A stretch of 35,362 bases of DNA, taken from assembly GCF_019599295.1 (NCBI RefSeq), contig NZ_JAIEWN010000055.1, positions 1-35,362 on the forward strand, read 5' to 3'. This DNA is from Oscillochloris sp. ZM17-4 (GTDB taxonomy: Bacteria > Chloroflexota > Chloroflexia > Chloroflexales > Chloroflexaceae). Positions 15,786 through 22,914 of the stretch are shown here, one piece after another; position 1 is the first letter of the stretch, and every line of letters starts with the position of its first letter. Position numbers and translations under genes: made by a program. Under the pieces are notes generated by a model. That model was not told the origin of the DNA. It worked only from the letters and a program-made list of their open reading frames with translations, and searched no databases.

Positions 15786-15815
15786 ATTGTACCGCGAAAC
15801 CCGTCGGCTTGAGAA
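15786..15815 (-). promoter_or_regulatory. Putative sigma-70 promoter of the PPOX gene
   Basis: Minus strand TTCTCA (15810-15815), 18-bp spacer, TACAAT (15786-15791). It is divergent from the promoter at 15834-15863, with its -10 about 34 nt from the start codon. Confidence 0.45.
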
Positions 15816-15833
15816 TCGACAACCAAACAGGGG

Positions 15834-15863
15834 TTGACTTTAACCGTAGCATAATGCTATAGT
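15834..15863 (+). promoter_or_regulatory. Strong sigma-70-type promoter upstream of the sigma factor leader
   Basis: TTGACT (15834-15839), 18-bp spacer, TATAGT (15858-15863). Initiation near 15870 would give a leader of about 430 nt before the sigma factor start, or a separate small RNA. Confidence 0.65.
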
Positions 15864-16306
15864 AATTTTCAGAAAGTCCAATGGGGTGCCCCGTCTGCGT
15901 CCCTCCATTGTGTGTATTGGTTGGGGTTTGAGGGTCTACTCTCGACCCCATCTTCTTGCCGTTATGGCTGCGCACATCGGCGTGAGGGGCCTGAGCGTAG
16001 GAGAACTGCGCTCCGGCCTCTCGACATCTCCACTTCTGATACGACGATGTATCGTAGAGCGCGATGGACAGACCATTGGCTTTATGGATCTATAAGGCGT
16101 TTATCGCAAAACGCACGTATTAGTGATGGCGGCTTGACAGGATGCGTATGCTAGGGCTACCGCACAGATAGAATAGTAGGGCCGCGTCGCATGATCACAA
16201 TGCGATCATACGGCTCATGGCCCCCCGGCAGCGCATCACTATCAGGCCGTCCTACAGGCAAAGGATGACCACGCTCATTCAGCAGCCCGTACAGGAGTTG
16301 GGATCG
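15864..16306 (+). other. Long non-coding leader of the sigma factor gene, possibly with a small RNA
   Basis: About 440 nt with no convincing coding frame. It contains a strong hairpin at 15984-16022 (14-bp stem with one mismatch and one G-U, 11-nt loop), a short GCGTTT/AAACGC stem near 16100, and a perfect TTGACA at 16134-16139 that has no good -10 at normal spacing. I could not match it to 6S RNA or any known riboswitch by eye. A leader controlling sigma factor synthesis, or an independent RNA driven by the 15834 promoter, are both possible. Confidence 0.4.
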
Positions 16307-17440
16307 ATGATGGAACGCTTACTTGAGATAGCGCGCGCGCGCGGCTATCTGACCTACAACGACATTCTTGAGGCGTTTCCTCAGCCCGAGCTGTATGTGG
16401 CAGAGGTTGACCAACTTTACGCCACCATGCAGACCGAGGGTCTGAAGGTCGTCGAGTCGGCGGCGGAGCTGGAGTCAAACCAGCCATCTGATGATGATAA
16501 CCTGACCGAGCTGCCCGACCTCACCGACATCGCCTTCGATGACCCGGTGCGCATGTACCTCCAGGAGATCGGCCAGGTGCCCCTGCTCACCGCCGCCAAG
16601 GAGGTCGAGCTCGCGAAGAGCATGGAGTCTGGCGATCTGGCGCGGCAGCGCATCGACCGCGAGGAGTACACGACGGGCCGCGAGCGGATGGAGCTTGAGC
16701 GGGCCTACGCTGGCGGTTGCGAGTCGCGCCAGCACCTGATCCAGGCGAACCTGCGGCTGGTCGTCTCGATCGCCAAGAAGTACACCTCCTACGGCCTGAC
16801 GATGATGGACCTCGTGCAGGAGGGGAACATCGGCCTGATGCGCGCGGTCGAGAAGTTTGACTACACCAAGGGCCATAAGTTCTCCACCTACGCTACCTGG
16901 TGGATCCGCCAGGCGATCACCCGCGCCATCGCCGACCAGAGCCGCACCATCCGCCTGCCCGTCCACATGGGCGAGGCGATCAGCCAGGTCAAGCGCACCT
17001 CGCACAAGCTCCAGCAGTCGATGCAGCGCGAGCCCACCCCCGAGGAGATCGCCGAGGCCATGGGCATCTCCGCCGGCAAGGTGCGGCGCACCCTTGAGGC
17101 CAGCATGCACCCGCTCTCCCTGGAGATGCCGGTCGGCCAGGAGGGTGAGGGCCGCATGGGCGACTTCATCGAGGACGACCGCATCTCGACGCCCTCGGAG
17201 GCCGCCGCCGCCGCGATGCTGCGCGAGCAGATCGAGGAGGTGCTCCAGAAGCTGCCCGAGCGCGAGCGCAAGATCATCCAGCTGCGCTACGGCCTCAAGG
17301 ACGGCCGCTACCGCACCCTTGAGGAGGTCGGCGTCGAGTTTGGGATAACCCGCGAGCGCATCCGCCAGATAGAGGCCGTGGCCCTGCGCAAGCTGCGCCA
17401 CCCCCACCTCGGCAAGAAGCTGCGCGGCTACCTCGACTAG
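16307..17440 (+). CDS. rpoD: Primary RNA polymerase sigma factor (RpoD/SigA type)
   Basis: 377 residues from ATG 16307. A short region 1.1-like start ([21 protein letters not shown]) precedes an acidic linker. Region 1.2 is [27 protein letters not shown]. Region 2 includes [58 protein letters not shown], the core-binding and -10 recognition segments of housekeeping sigmas. Region 3 is [15 protein letters not shown]...[14 protein letters not shown]. Region 4 is [15 protein letters not shown]...[30 protein letters not shown]. It directs RNA polymerase to TTGACA/TATAAT promoters, in line with those seen here. Start: AGGAG nine bases before the ATG at 16307; alternatives at 16265 and 16217 have no well-spaced site. 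Confidence 0.93.
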   Translation: MMERLLEIARARGYLTYNDILEAFPQPELYVAEVDQLYATMQTEGLKVVESAAELESNQPSDDDNLTELPDLTDIAFDDPVRMYLQEIGQVPLLTAAKEVELAKSMESGDLARQRIDREEYTTGRERMELERAYAGGCESRQHLIQANLRLVVSIAKKYTSYGLTMMDLVQEGNIGLMRAVEKFDYTKGHKFSTYATWWIRQAITRAIADQSRTIRLPVHMGEAISQVKRTSHKLQQSMQREPTPEEIAEAMGISAGKVRRTLEASMHPLSLEMPVGQEGEGRMGDFIEDDRISTPSEAAAAAMLREQIEEVLQKLPERERKIIQLRYGLKDGRYRTLEEVGVEFGITRERIRQIEAVALRKLRHPHLGKKLRGYLD

Positions 17441-17449
17441 AGCGGCCCT

Positions 17450-17509
17450 GACCAATGACAAACGACGAACGACGAACCACGGTTCGTCGTTCGTCGTTTG
17501 TCATTGGTC
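17450..17509. repeat. Perfect 29-bp 7-mer palindrome (ACGACGA class)
   Basis: Arms 17450-17478 and 17481-17509 are perfect inverted repeats around AC. Each arm holds tandem ACGACGA-type heptamers. It begins 9 nt after the sigma factor stop and may act as a read-through block for that gene. Confidence 0.9.
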
Positions 17510-17559
17510 GATAATGGTATACTTCCGGGCATGACGCCGCCCACGATCAGGAGGTGACG

Positions 17560-18639
17560 ATGCTCGGTCTGTCCCCCGCAGCCGCCCGCTGGTGGCGCGA
17601 GCGCGGCGAGCCGCTTGTCCTGGCCGCCCTGGCCGCCCTCGCCCTCAGCCTCCCGCCGCTCGCCCTGCTTGAGCTCGTCGCGCCGCACCAGGCCGCCCGC
17701 GCCGCCCTGGCGCTGGCCTGGGCCGCCGGCATCCTCCTGTCCCTGCGCCTGCCCGGCCTGCTCCGCCGCGAGGGGCGCCGCGTGGCCGCCCTCGCCGCCA
17801 TCCTCGCCGCCACCCTGGCCGGCGCGCTCAGCATCGGCCTCGCCACGCCCCAGGCCCGCGCCGCCGACGGGCTCACCTTCAAGTCGGCCCCGCGCATCTC
17901 CCAGTCTAGCTTCGTCGCCATCCTCCAGCGGGCCGGCTCGCCCGCCGCCCCCGAGGCCGACAGCCTCTACACGACGATCACATCCTACGGGCTCGACCCG
18001 GCCGTCGCCCTGGCCTTCTTCCAGCACGAGTCCTCGTTCTGCCTGGCCGGCGCCTGCGCCAACGGCAACCTGCATAACTGGGGCATGCTCCGCCGCCCCG
18101 TCAAGGCCGACCGCAGCGCCGGCATCGTCGGCGGGTTCGTGCGCTACGCCTCCTGGCAGGACGGCGTCAGCGACTGGTGCGAGCTGATCCTGTTCCGCTA
18201 TGTCAACCGCGGCCTGGAGACGGTCGAGAAGGTGATTCCGATCTATGCGCCCAGCAGCGACAACAACGTGCCCAGCGCCTACATCAACACCATCCGCCGC
18301 GTCGTGGCCGCATGGTCGGGCCGCCGCTTCGAGCCCGCCGCCGACCTGCACACCTACACCGGCAGCCTCGACCAGGCCCTGGTCAGCGAGACCTTCGGCT
18401 CGGCGGGGATCACCTACCACCCGAACTGGGCCTTCCACACCTATATGCTCGACCAGGCCCGCGCCGGCCGCCCGCTCGGCGCGCCCATGGACGACAGCCG
18501 GGTGATCACGGTCGGCGGCAAACGCTTCGCCGTGCAGGTCTTCGCCCAGGACACGCTCTACACGCCGATCGCCGATGAGGAGAGCGACACCGACTGGACC
18601 GACGTGCGCCGCCTGAGCGAGCTGCTCACCACGCCGTAA
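17560..18639 (+). CDS. Membrane-anchored lysozyme-fold (glucosaminidase/transglycosylase-like) protein
   Basis: 359 residues. Hydrophobic segments at about 18-45, 50-66 and 78-97 are followed by ...ARAADG, so the C-terminal part is exported. The exported domain has TTITSYGLDPAVALAFFQHESSFCLAG, with a Glu after the helix as in lysozyme-fold muramidases and glucosaminidases. It continues NLHNWGMLRRP, then GGFVRYASWQDGVSDWCELI, the usual 'NpfGi...G.fa.Y.sw..gi.....' pattern, then YAPSSDNNVPSAYINTI. It would act on peptidoglycan or a glycan. A last domain (ITVGGKRFAVQVFAQDTLYTP) is unidentified. Start: ATG 17560 with AGGAGG five bases before; the GTG at 17554 overlaps that site and is rejected. 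Confidence 0.78.
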   Translation: MLGLSPAAARWWRERGEPLVLAALAALALSLPPLALLELVAPHQAARAALALAWAAGILLSLRLPGLLRREGRRVAALAAILAATLAGALSIGLATPQARAADGLTFKSAPRISQSSFVAILQRAGSPAAPEADSLYTTITSYGLDPAVALAFFQHESSFCLAGACANGNLHNWGMLRRPVKADRSAGIVGGFVRYASWQDGVSDWCELILFRYVNRGLETVEKVIPIYAPSSDNNVPSAYINTIRRVVAAWSGRRFEPAADLHTYTGSLDQALVSETFGSAGITYHPNWAFHTYMLDQARAGRPLGAPMDDSRVITVGGKRFAVQVFAQDTLYTPIADEESDTDWTDVRRLSELLTTP

Positions 18640-18641
18640 CT

Positions 18642-18719
18642 GGATTGCAGATTGCAGATTGCAGATTGCAGATTGCAGCCGCGGCCCAATCTACAATCTG
18701 CAATCTACAATCTGCAATT
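18642..18719. repeat. 7-nt-unit palindrome (GATTGCA class)
   Basis: Five tandem GATTGCA heptamers on the left (18642-18678), a short GC centre, then inverted CAATCTG/CAATCTA heptamers (18687-18719). It sits exactly between two convergent genes and stops 3 nt short of the TGA of the peptidase gene. Confidence 0.9.
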
Positions 18720-18721
18720 CA

Positions 18722-19456
18722 TCACAGCGGCACAACCTCGCCGGCCCGGTAGGCCGTCCGCCCGCCGTCGCGGCCGATCAGCACCACCGACTGCCGCCCG
18801 CTCACCTCCCAGGGCGCGTCGGGGCCGAGCCGGACCAGGGCCGTGTCCTCATCCACCCCCACCAGCTGCACCCCCTCGGGGGCCGACTCCATGATCGCGC
18901 GGAAGACATCGTCGCCGACGAATCCGGCCATGCGGTCGAAGTGGGGCATCACCGCGACATGGGGGGCCACGCCCACGGCCGTGATCCATTGCGGCGGATG
19001 GCCGGCCACCACCGCGCGCACGCGCAGCGTGTAGCCGCTCATCATCATCGCCCCGGCACTACAGCCGGCGATCCCGGCCCCGGCGGCCCGCCGCTCCGTG
19101 ATGATCGCCCAGGCCGGCGTGTCGCGCAGAGTCTCGACGAGGTGCTCGGGGTTGCCGCCGGAGAAGTAGAAGAGGTCGGCGGAGCACAGCTGCTCCAGGA
19201 TCTCGGGGCGCCCCGAGTCCGCGTGGGCGACCAGGGGCAGCGGCATCGGCTCGGCGCCCAGGGCGCTGAAGTGCGCCACGCCCATGCGGTTCCAGCGCTC
19301 GGGCATGCCCGGCTCCAGCCCGCTGGCCGCCGGGATGAGCGCCACCCGCGGGCGGGCCACGCCCAGGGCCGCCAGCAGCCGCCGGTCGGTGTCGTTCATC
19401 GCCGCCGTGTACTCTCCCGAGCCAAGCAGGGCGATCGGGCCGATCCCTACGCTCAT
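18722..19456 (-). CDS. S51-family peptidase, cyanophycinase-like
   Basis: A 244-residue protein of the class I glutamine amidotransferase-like superfamily, S51 branch. The N-terminal strand IALLGSGEYTAAM and ARPRVALIPAASGLEPG are followed by ADLFYFSGGNPEHLVETL (the ligand-binding GGN loop at about 100-105). The nucleophile elbow is AGIAGCSAGAMMMSG with Ser133. MPHFDRM may carry the catalytic His. Members cleave Asp-X or cyanophycin-like peptides in the cytoplasm. GGGAGG lies four bases before the ATG. It follows cbiO on the same strand after 57 nt, with a hairpin (19483-19503) in the gap, so co-transcription is uncertain. Substrate unknown. Confidence 0.82.
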   Translation of the reverse strand: MSVGIGPIALLGSGEYTAAMNDTDRRLLAALGVARPRVALIPAASGLEPGMPERWNRMGVAHFSALGAEPMPLPLVAHADSGRPEILEQLCSADLFYFSGGNPEHLVETLRDTPAWAIITERRAAGAGIAGCSAGAMMMSGYTLRVRAVVAGHPPQWITAVGVAPHVAVMPHFDRMAGFVGDDVFRAIMESAPEGVQLVGVDEDTALVRLGPDAPWEVSGRQSVVLIGRDGGRTAYRAGEVVPL

Positions 19457-19482
19457 CGCGCCTCCCTCACAAGGAGAGGGCC

Positions 19483-19503
19483 AGGGAGAGCACAGCTCTC
19501 CCT
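19483..19503. repeat. Small hairpin between cbiO and the peptidase gene
   Basis: An 8-bp AGGGAGAG stem with a 5-nt loop, 10 nt past the cbiO stop. There is no U tract on the minus strand, so attenuation rather than full termination is the most that can be proposed. Confidence 0.4.
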
Positions 19504-19513
19504 AAAACCCTCA

Positions 19514-20218
19514 CTACGGCCGCTCAAGGCCATAGCGCTCCAGCAGCTCGCCGTCGCCCAGGATCGCCTCGCTCGGCCCGTCGAAGGCCACCTGGCCCTG
19601 GGCCAGCACCACCGTGCGCGGGAAGACCTCGGCCACCATCCGCATGTCGTGGGTCGAGACGACCATAGCCTGGGGGAGCGAGCGCAGCAGATCGATCAGG
19701 CCGCGGCGGGCCCGCGGGTCTAGCCCGGCCGAGGGCTCGTCGAGGGCCAGCACGCCCGGCGACATCGAGAGCACCGTGGCGATCGCCACCCGCTTGCGCT
19801 GGCCGAGGCTCATGTGGTGCGGCATGCGCCGCTCGAAGCCGGACATGCCGACCTGGTCGAGCGCGCGCAGCACCCGGCCGCGCACATCCTGCTCGTCGAG
19901 CCCCATGTGCAGCGGCCCGAAGGCCACATCGTCAAAGACCGTCGGCGAGAACAGCTGGTCGTCGGGGTCCTGGAAGACCATGCCGACCTGGGCGCGCACC
20001 TGGCGGATGCTCTCGTCGGCGATCGGGTGGCCGGCGACCGTGATCGCGCCGGTGCGGCAGCGCAGCACGCCGTTGAGGTGCAGCAGCAGCGTGCTCTTCC
20101 CGGCGCCGTTCGGCCCCACCAGGGCCACCTTCTCGCCCTCGGCGATCCGCAGGTTGATGTGGCGCAGGGCCTCGGTGCCGTCGGGGTAGGTGTAGCAGAG
20201 GTCGGTTAGTTCAAGCAT
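19514..20218 (-). CDS. cbiO: ECF transporter ATPase, cobalt/nickel type
   Basis: A 234-residue ABC ATPase. The start LELTDLCYTYPDGTEALRHINLRIAEGEKVALVG is typical of energy-coupling factor A components. Walker A is GPNGAGKST (about 34-42), the Q-loop FQDPDDQLFSPTVFDDVAFGP is the ECF hallmark, the signature is MSLGQRKRVAIA in place of LSGGQ, Walker B is VLALDEPSAGLD, and the switch His is in STHDMRM. It powers CbiQ-CbiM uptake of Co2+ or Ni2+. It is the last transporter gene of the cbiM-cbiQ-cbiO series; 57 nt with a palindrome separate it from cbiQ. Confidence 0.93.
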   Translation of the reverse strand: MLELTDLCYTYPDGTEALRHINLRIAEGEKVALVGPNGAGKSTLLLHLNGVLRCRTGAITVAGHPIADESIRQVRAQVGMVFQDPDDQLFSPTVFDDVAFGPLHMGLDEQDVRGRVLRALDQVGMSGFERRMPHHMSLGQRKRVAIATVLSMSPGVLALDEPSAGLDPRARRGLIDLLRSLPQAMVVSTHDMRMVAEVFPRTVVLAQGQVAFDGPSEAILGDGELLERYGLERP

Positions 20219-20226
20219 AGGGGAAG

Positions 20227-20255
20227 GGGCGCAGCAGCGCGGCGCTGCTGCGCCC
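20227..20255. repeat. GC palindrome GGGCGCAGCAGCGC, copy 1
   Basis: Arms 20227-20240 and 20242-20255, 14 bp perfect around one base, followed by TTAC. It lies between cbiO and cbiQ. The same palindrome occurs at 21137-21165. Confidence 0.9.
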
Positions 20256-20275
20256 TTACATCGGAGGCCGCAGCC

Positions 20276-21079
20276 TCATACAAGAAGGTACGACACCAGC
20301 ACGACCCCCGCCAGCGTGGCCCCGCCGACCAGCAGCAGCCCCTGCTCGGAGCTGGAGAGCGCGCGCGGGCTGATCGTGCGCAGCTCGCCGCTGAATCCGC
20401 GCGAGAGCATGGCTATGTAGATCCGCTCGCTGCGCTCGTAGGAGCGCAGGAAGAGCGTGCCAACCATCTGGCCGACCACGCCGGCCCGCCACCTGATGCT
20501 GCCGCCGCCGCGCCGGCCGGGCAGCTCGGCGCTGCGGCACTCGCGGGCCCGCAGCATGCGCTGGGCCTCGTCGATCATCACGAAGAGGTAGCGGTAGGCG
20601 AAGGAGAGGATGGCCACCAGCACCTTCGGCAGGTGTAGGGCGCGCAGGGCGTAGAGCACATCGGTGAAGTGGGTGGTCGCCGTGAGCAGCAGGGCCGCCT
20701 GCACCGAGAGCCAGGACTTCAGCACGATGCTGACGAAGGCCGTCAGCCCCACGTCGGTGGCCGTCAGCACCCAGGGGCCGAGCGGGATGCGCAGGATCGG
20801 CGCGCCGGGCCGGGTGAAGACCAGCGTCACCGCCACCAGGGCGAAGGGCAGCGCCACGAAGGCGCGGGTGATGATCATGCGCAGGCCCACCTCCGAGCGC
20901 AGCACCGCCCACCAGAGCAGGGCCGCGCTCACCGCGATCCCCGCCCACGCGCCCGGCGGCAGCAGCGCCATCGCCAGGATGTAGGCCAGGGCCAGCACCA
21001 GCTTCACCCTGGCGTCCAGCCCGTGCACCGGGCTCTGCCCGTCGATATAGCGGTCGAGGGCATTGGTTGAGAGAGTCAT
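20276..21079 (-). CDS. cbiQ: ECF transporter transmembrane component
   Basis: 267 residues from ATG 21077-21079. The family start ALDRYIDGQSPVHGLDARVKLVLALAYILAMALLPPG is clear, followed by four or five membrane helices. The coupling region has FAYRYLFVMIDEAQRMLRARECRSAEL with the 'A...R' motifs that dock on the ATPase, then GTLFLRSYERSERIYIAMLSRGFSG, the second characteristic motif. It joins CbiM to the CbiO ATPase. An open frame extends 33 codons upstream, but those codons are antisense-like repeat sequence and lack homology. No good Shine-Dalgarno is present, so coupling or weak initiation is possible. Confidence 0.92.
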   Translation of the reverse strand: MTLSTNALDRYIDGQSPVHGLDARVKLVLALAYILAMALLPPGAWAGIAVSAALLWWAVLRSEVGLRMIITRAFVALPFALVAVTLVFTRPGAPILRIPLGPWVLTATDVGLTAFVSIVLKSWLSVQAALLLTATTHFTDVLYALRALHLPKVLVAILSFAYRYLFVMIDEAQRMLRARECRSAELPGRRGGGSIRWRAGVVGQMVGTLFLRSYERSERIYIAMLSRGFSGELRTISPRALSSSEQGLLLVGGATLAGVVLVSYLLV

Positions 21080-21136
21080 AGGTTTTGCATTGACACGAGT
21101 GGTCTGACCCTGTGATGATATGGGTGGTGCCCATCG

Positions 21137-21165
21137 GGGCGCAGCAGCGCCGCGCTGCTGCGCCC
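21137..21165. repeat. GC palindrome GGGCGCAGCAGCGC, copy 2
   Basis: Same 14-bp perfect arms as at 20227, with C instead of G at the centre and the same TTAC flank. It lies between cbiQ and cbiM. Confidence 0.9.
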
Positions 21166-21233
21166 TTACGTATGTCACGGCCCTAGTCGCCGCGCTGCTG
21201 CGCCCTTACGTATGTCACGGCCCTAGTCGCCGC
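21148..21233. repeat. 40-bp tandem duplication over the cbiM stop
   Basis: Units 21148-21187 and 21188-21227 are identical, with 6 further matching bases. The unit contains the right half of the GC palindrome. The cbiM stop (21223-21225) lies inside the second unit, so a duplicate of the last bases follows the gene. Confidence 0.92.
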
Positions 21234-22218
21234 TGCGCGAGCCGCTCTGCTGGCCGATCGCGCGGCCCTCGCCGCGCCCGCGCAGCAGCAGGCTCACGCC
21301 GTAGACCAGGGCGAAGACGATCAGCAGCCCAATAATGCCGGCCAGGATGGTCGAGACCGGCCCATCCAGGCCGGGGATGGTGTAGTCGGGCAGCAGGTTG
21401 AAGACCGGCCCGAGCGCCTGGTCGAGGAAGCCCTTGTCCTCGGCCACCCGCTCCAGGCCGTCCGGCGAGGCCGAGGCCAGCGGCGAGAGCAGCGCCGCGC
21501 CCACGGCGATCAGCAGCCCAACCCCGGTCACGCCGATCATCGAGCCGCGGCCCACCGGCCGGCGCAGCGCCTCTGGGCTCAGGTAGCCCGCCAGGGTCGC
21601 CGCCAGGTCGGGCCGTGTGCTCACCACAAAGGCCAGCGCGGCCACGGTGATCAGCCCCTCGCCGATGCCGATAAACATATGCACGAACAGCATCGCCGGG
21701 AAGACCACCGCCGCCGACAGGCCGGAGATCACCAGCTCCACGCTGGTCAGGGTGGCGGCGACCATCACCGAGAGCCATGCGGTGATGAAGCCGGCGACCA
21801 CCAGGCCCCAGCGCTTCCCGCCGAAGAGCCGCAGCAGCGGCATGCCTGCGAAGTAGCCGATCGCCGCCGTCGCGATGCCCATGTTGAAGATGTTCGCGCC
21901 CAGCGCCAGCAGCCCGCCGTCCTGGAAGAGCAGCGCCTGTAGCGCGATCACGCAGGACATCACCAGGATGCCGGCCCACGGCCCGAGCAGCAGCGCCGCC
22001 AGGGCGCCGCCCAGCAGGTGGCCCGAGGTGCCGCCCAGCACTGGGAAGTTCAGCATCTGCGCGGCGAAGATGAAGGCCGCCATCACGCCCATCAGCGGGA
22101 TCTGCCGCTCGTTCAGCGAGTCGCCGATCTGGCGCACGGCGATGCCGATCATGACGATAGTCAGCGCCCACCAGGCTAGTGCGACCGGCACCGACAGGAA
22201 GCCGTCGGGGATGTGCAT
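21223..22218 (-). CDS. cbiM: ECF cobalt/nickel substrate-binding membrane protein, CbiM with CbiN/PDGLE-like C-terminus
   Basis: 331 residues if begun at the MHIPDGFLS start (ATG 22216-22218), the almost invariant N-terminus of the CbiM/NikM family. The metal is held by the free N-terminal amine, His2 and a later His (here in GGTSGHLLGGALAALLLGPW). Six to seven helices follow. The C-terminal part reads ASPDGLERVAEDKGF, a PDGLE domain, then a last helix (STILAGIIGLLIVFALVYG), so the CbiN-like subunit is fused on. It captures Co2+ or Ni2+ for CbiQO. An upstream in-frame ATG at 22257 has a good GGAG six bases before it and would add 13 residues (MNLIDLAQRM...), which would block the N-terminal metal site. 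Confidence 0.9.
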   Translation of the reverse strand: MHIPDGFLSVPVALAWWALTIVMIGIAVRQIGDSLNERQIPLMGVMAAFIFAAQMLNFPVLGGTSGHLLGGALAALLLGPWAGILVMSCVIALQALLFQDGGLLALGANIFNMGIATAAIGYFAGMPLLRLFGGKRWGLVVAGFITAWLSVMVAATLTSVELVISGLSAAVVFPAMLFVHMFIGIGEGLITVAALAFVVSTRPDLAATLAGYLSPEALRRPVGRGSMIGVTGVGLLIAVGAALLSPLASASPDGLERVAEDKGFLDQALGPVFNLLPDYTIPGLDGPVSTILAGIIGLLIVFALVYGVSLLLRGRGEGRAIGQQSGSRSGD

Positions 22219-22300
22219 CGCGAGCTGCATGCGCTGGGCAAGATCAATCAGGTTCATACGTGGCTCCACTCCCTCTCTATCTGCAAACAGTTGCACATGT

Positions 22301-22329
22301 ATTATACGGCAGGTACGATCCCTTGTACA
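22301..22329 (-). promoter_or_regulatory. Promoter of the cbiMQO operon
   Basis: Minus strand TGTACA (22324-22329), 17-bp spacer, TATAAT (22301-22306). Initiation near 22294 leaves about 37 nt before the ATG at 22257. It is divergent from the Fur-family promoter, 8 nt away. Confidence 0.65.
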
Positions 22330-22337
22330 CACAAAAG

Positions 22338-22366
22338 TTGACGCTCGATCTCCCCCGGCCTATAAT
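22338..22366 (+). promoter_or_regulatory. Promoter of the Fur-family gene
   Basis: TTGACG (22338-22343), 17-bp spacer, perfect TATAAT (22361-22366). It is followed in the leader by a perfect 11-bp hairpin, 22389-22399 with 22406-22416, that ends 12 nt before the ATG. Confidence 0.8.
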
Positions 22367-22428
22367 GGCGGGCAGGCACCACACATAGAGCTTCCCGGGC
22401 GTCTCCCCGGGAAGCTTTCCACATATCT

Positions 22429-22872
22429 ATGAGCGACCACGACGAGCTAATCCACAGCCTGCGCGCGCGAGGGCACCGGCTCACCCCGCAGCGGCGGCTT
22501 GTGCTGGAGGCGCTCCAGCACGGCGACCACCACATGAGCGCTGATGAGATCGCCCAGACGATCATCGCCCACTACCCCAGCATCTCGGTCGACCCCGCCA
22601 CGATCTACCGCACCCTGCGCTGGCTGCGCGATGTCGACCTCGTCAGCGAGACCAGCCTCGGCCAGAACCATATGGTCTACGCGCTGCTCGGCAGCGACGA
22701 CCACCACCACCTGGTGTGCGAGGGCTGCAGCGGGGTGATCGAGATCGACCCGAGCATCCTTGATCCAGTGCGCCAGGAGCTCAAGGCCCGCTACGGCTTC
22801 GCCGCGCGCCTCGCCCACATCTCGATCTTCGGCCTCTGCGCCCGCTGCCAGATCGGCGAGCACGAGGGCTGA
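22429..22872 (+). CDS. Fur-family metalloregulator
   Basis: A 147-residue protein. The winged-helix domain is LRARGHRLTPQRRLVLEALQHGDHHMSADEIAQTI, then SISVDPATIYRTLRWLRDVDLV. The dimer and metal domain has GSDDHHHLVCEGCSGVIEID and ends GLCARCQIGEHEG. The two CxxC pairs form the structural zinc site and the DDHHH segment contributes to the sensing site. Fur, Zur, Nur and Mur cannot be told apart by sequence alone. Being divergent from a Co/Ni ECF operon, with nearly abutting promoters, it is most likely a nickel- or cobalt-linked (Nur-like) or zinc-linked repressor of that operon and itself; this is inference. Confidence 0.9.
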   Translation: MSDHDELIHSLRARGHRLTPQRRLVLEALQHGDHHMSADEIAQTIIAHYPSISVDPATIYRTLRWLRDVDLVSETSLGQNHMVYALLGSDDHHHLVCEGCSGVIEIDPSILDPVRQELKARYGFAARLAHISIFGLCARCQIGEHEG

Positions 22873-22914
22873 CGCCCGAAAAACACAGAGGGTGCTATGC
22901 GAACCCTGTCGCCC

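Noticed and set aside
15886-16154. Small overlapping frames in the sigma factor leader
   Set aside because: No Shine-Dalgarno at a sensible distance, poor codon use, and the two frames overlap. Better explained as untranslated leader.
16134-16174. TTGACA at 16134 as a complete second sigma factor promoter
   Set aside because: The nearest TATAAT-like hexamer (TAGAAT, 16169) is 29 bp away, and nothing acceptable lies at 16-18 bp.
16170-16225. GTAGGGCCG near the sigma factor start as a third palindrome of that family
   Set aside because: Only the first nine bases match, and no inverted outer arm is present.
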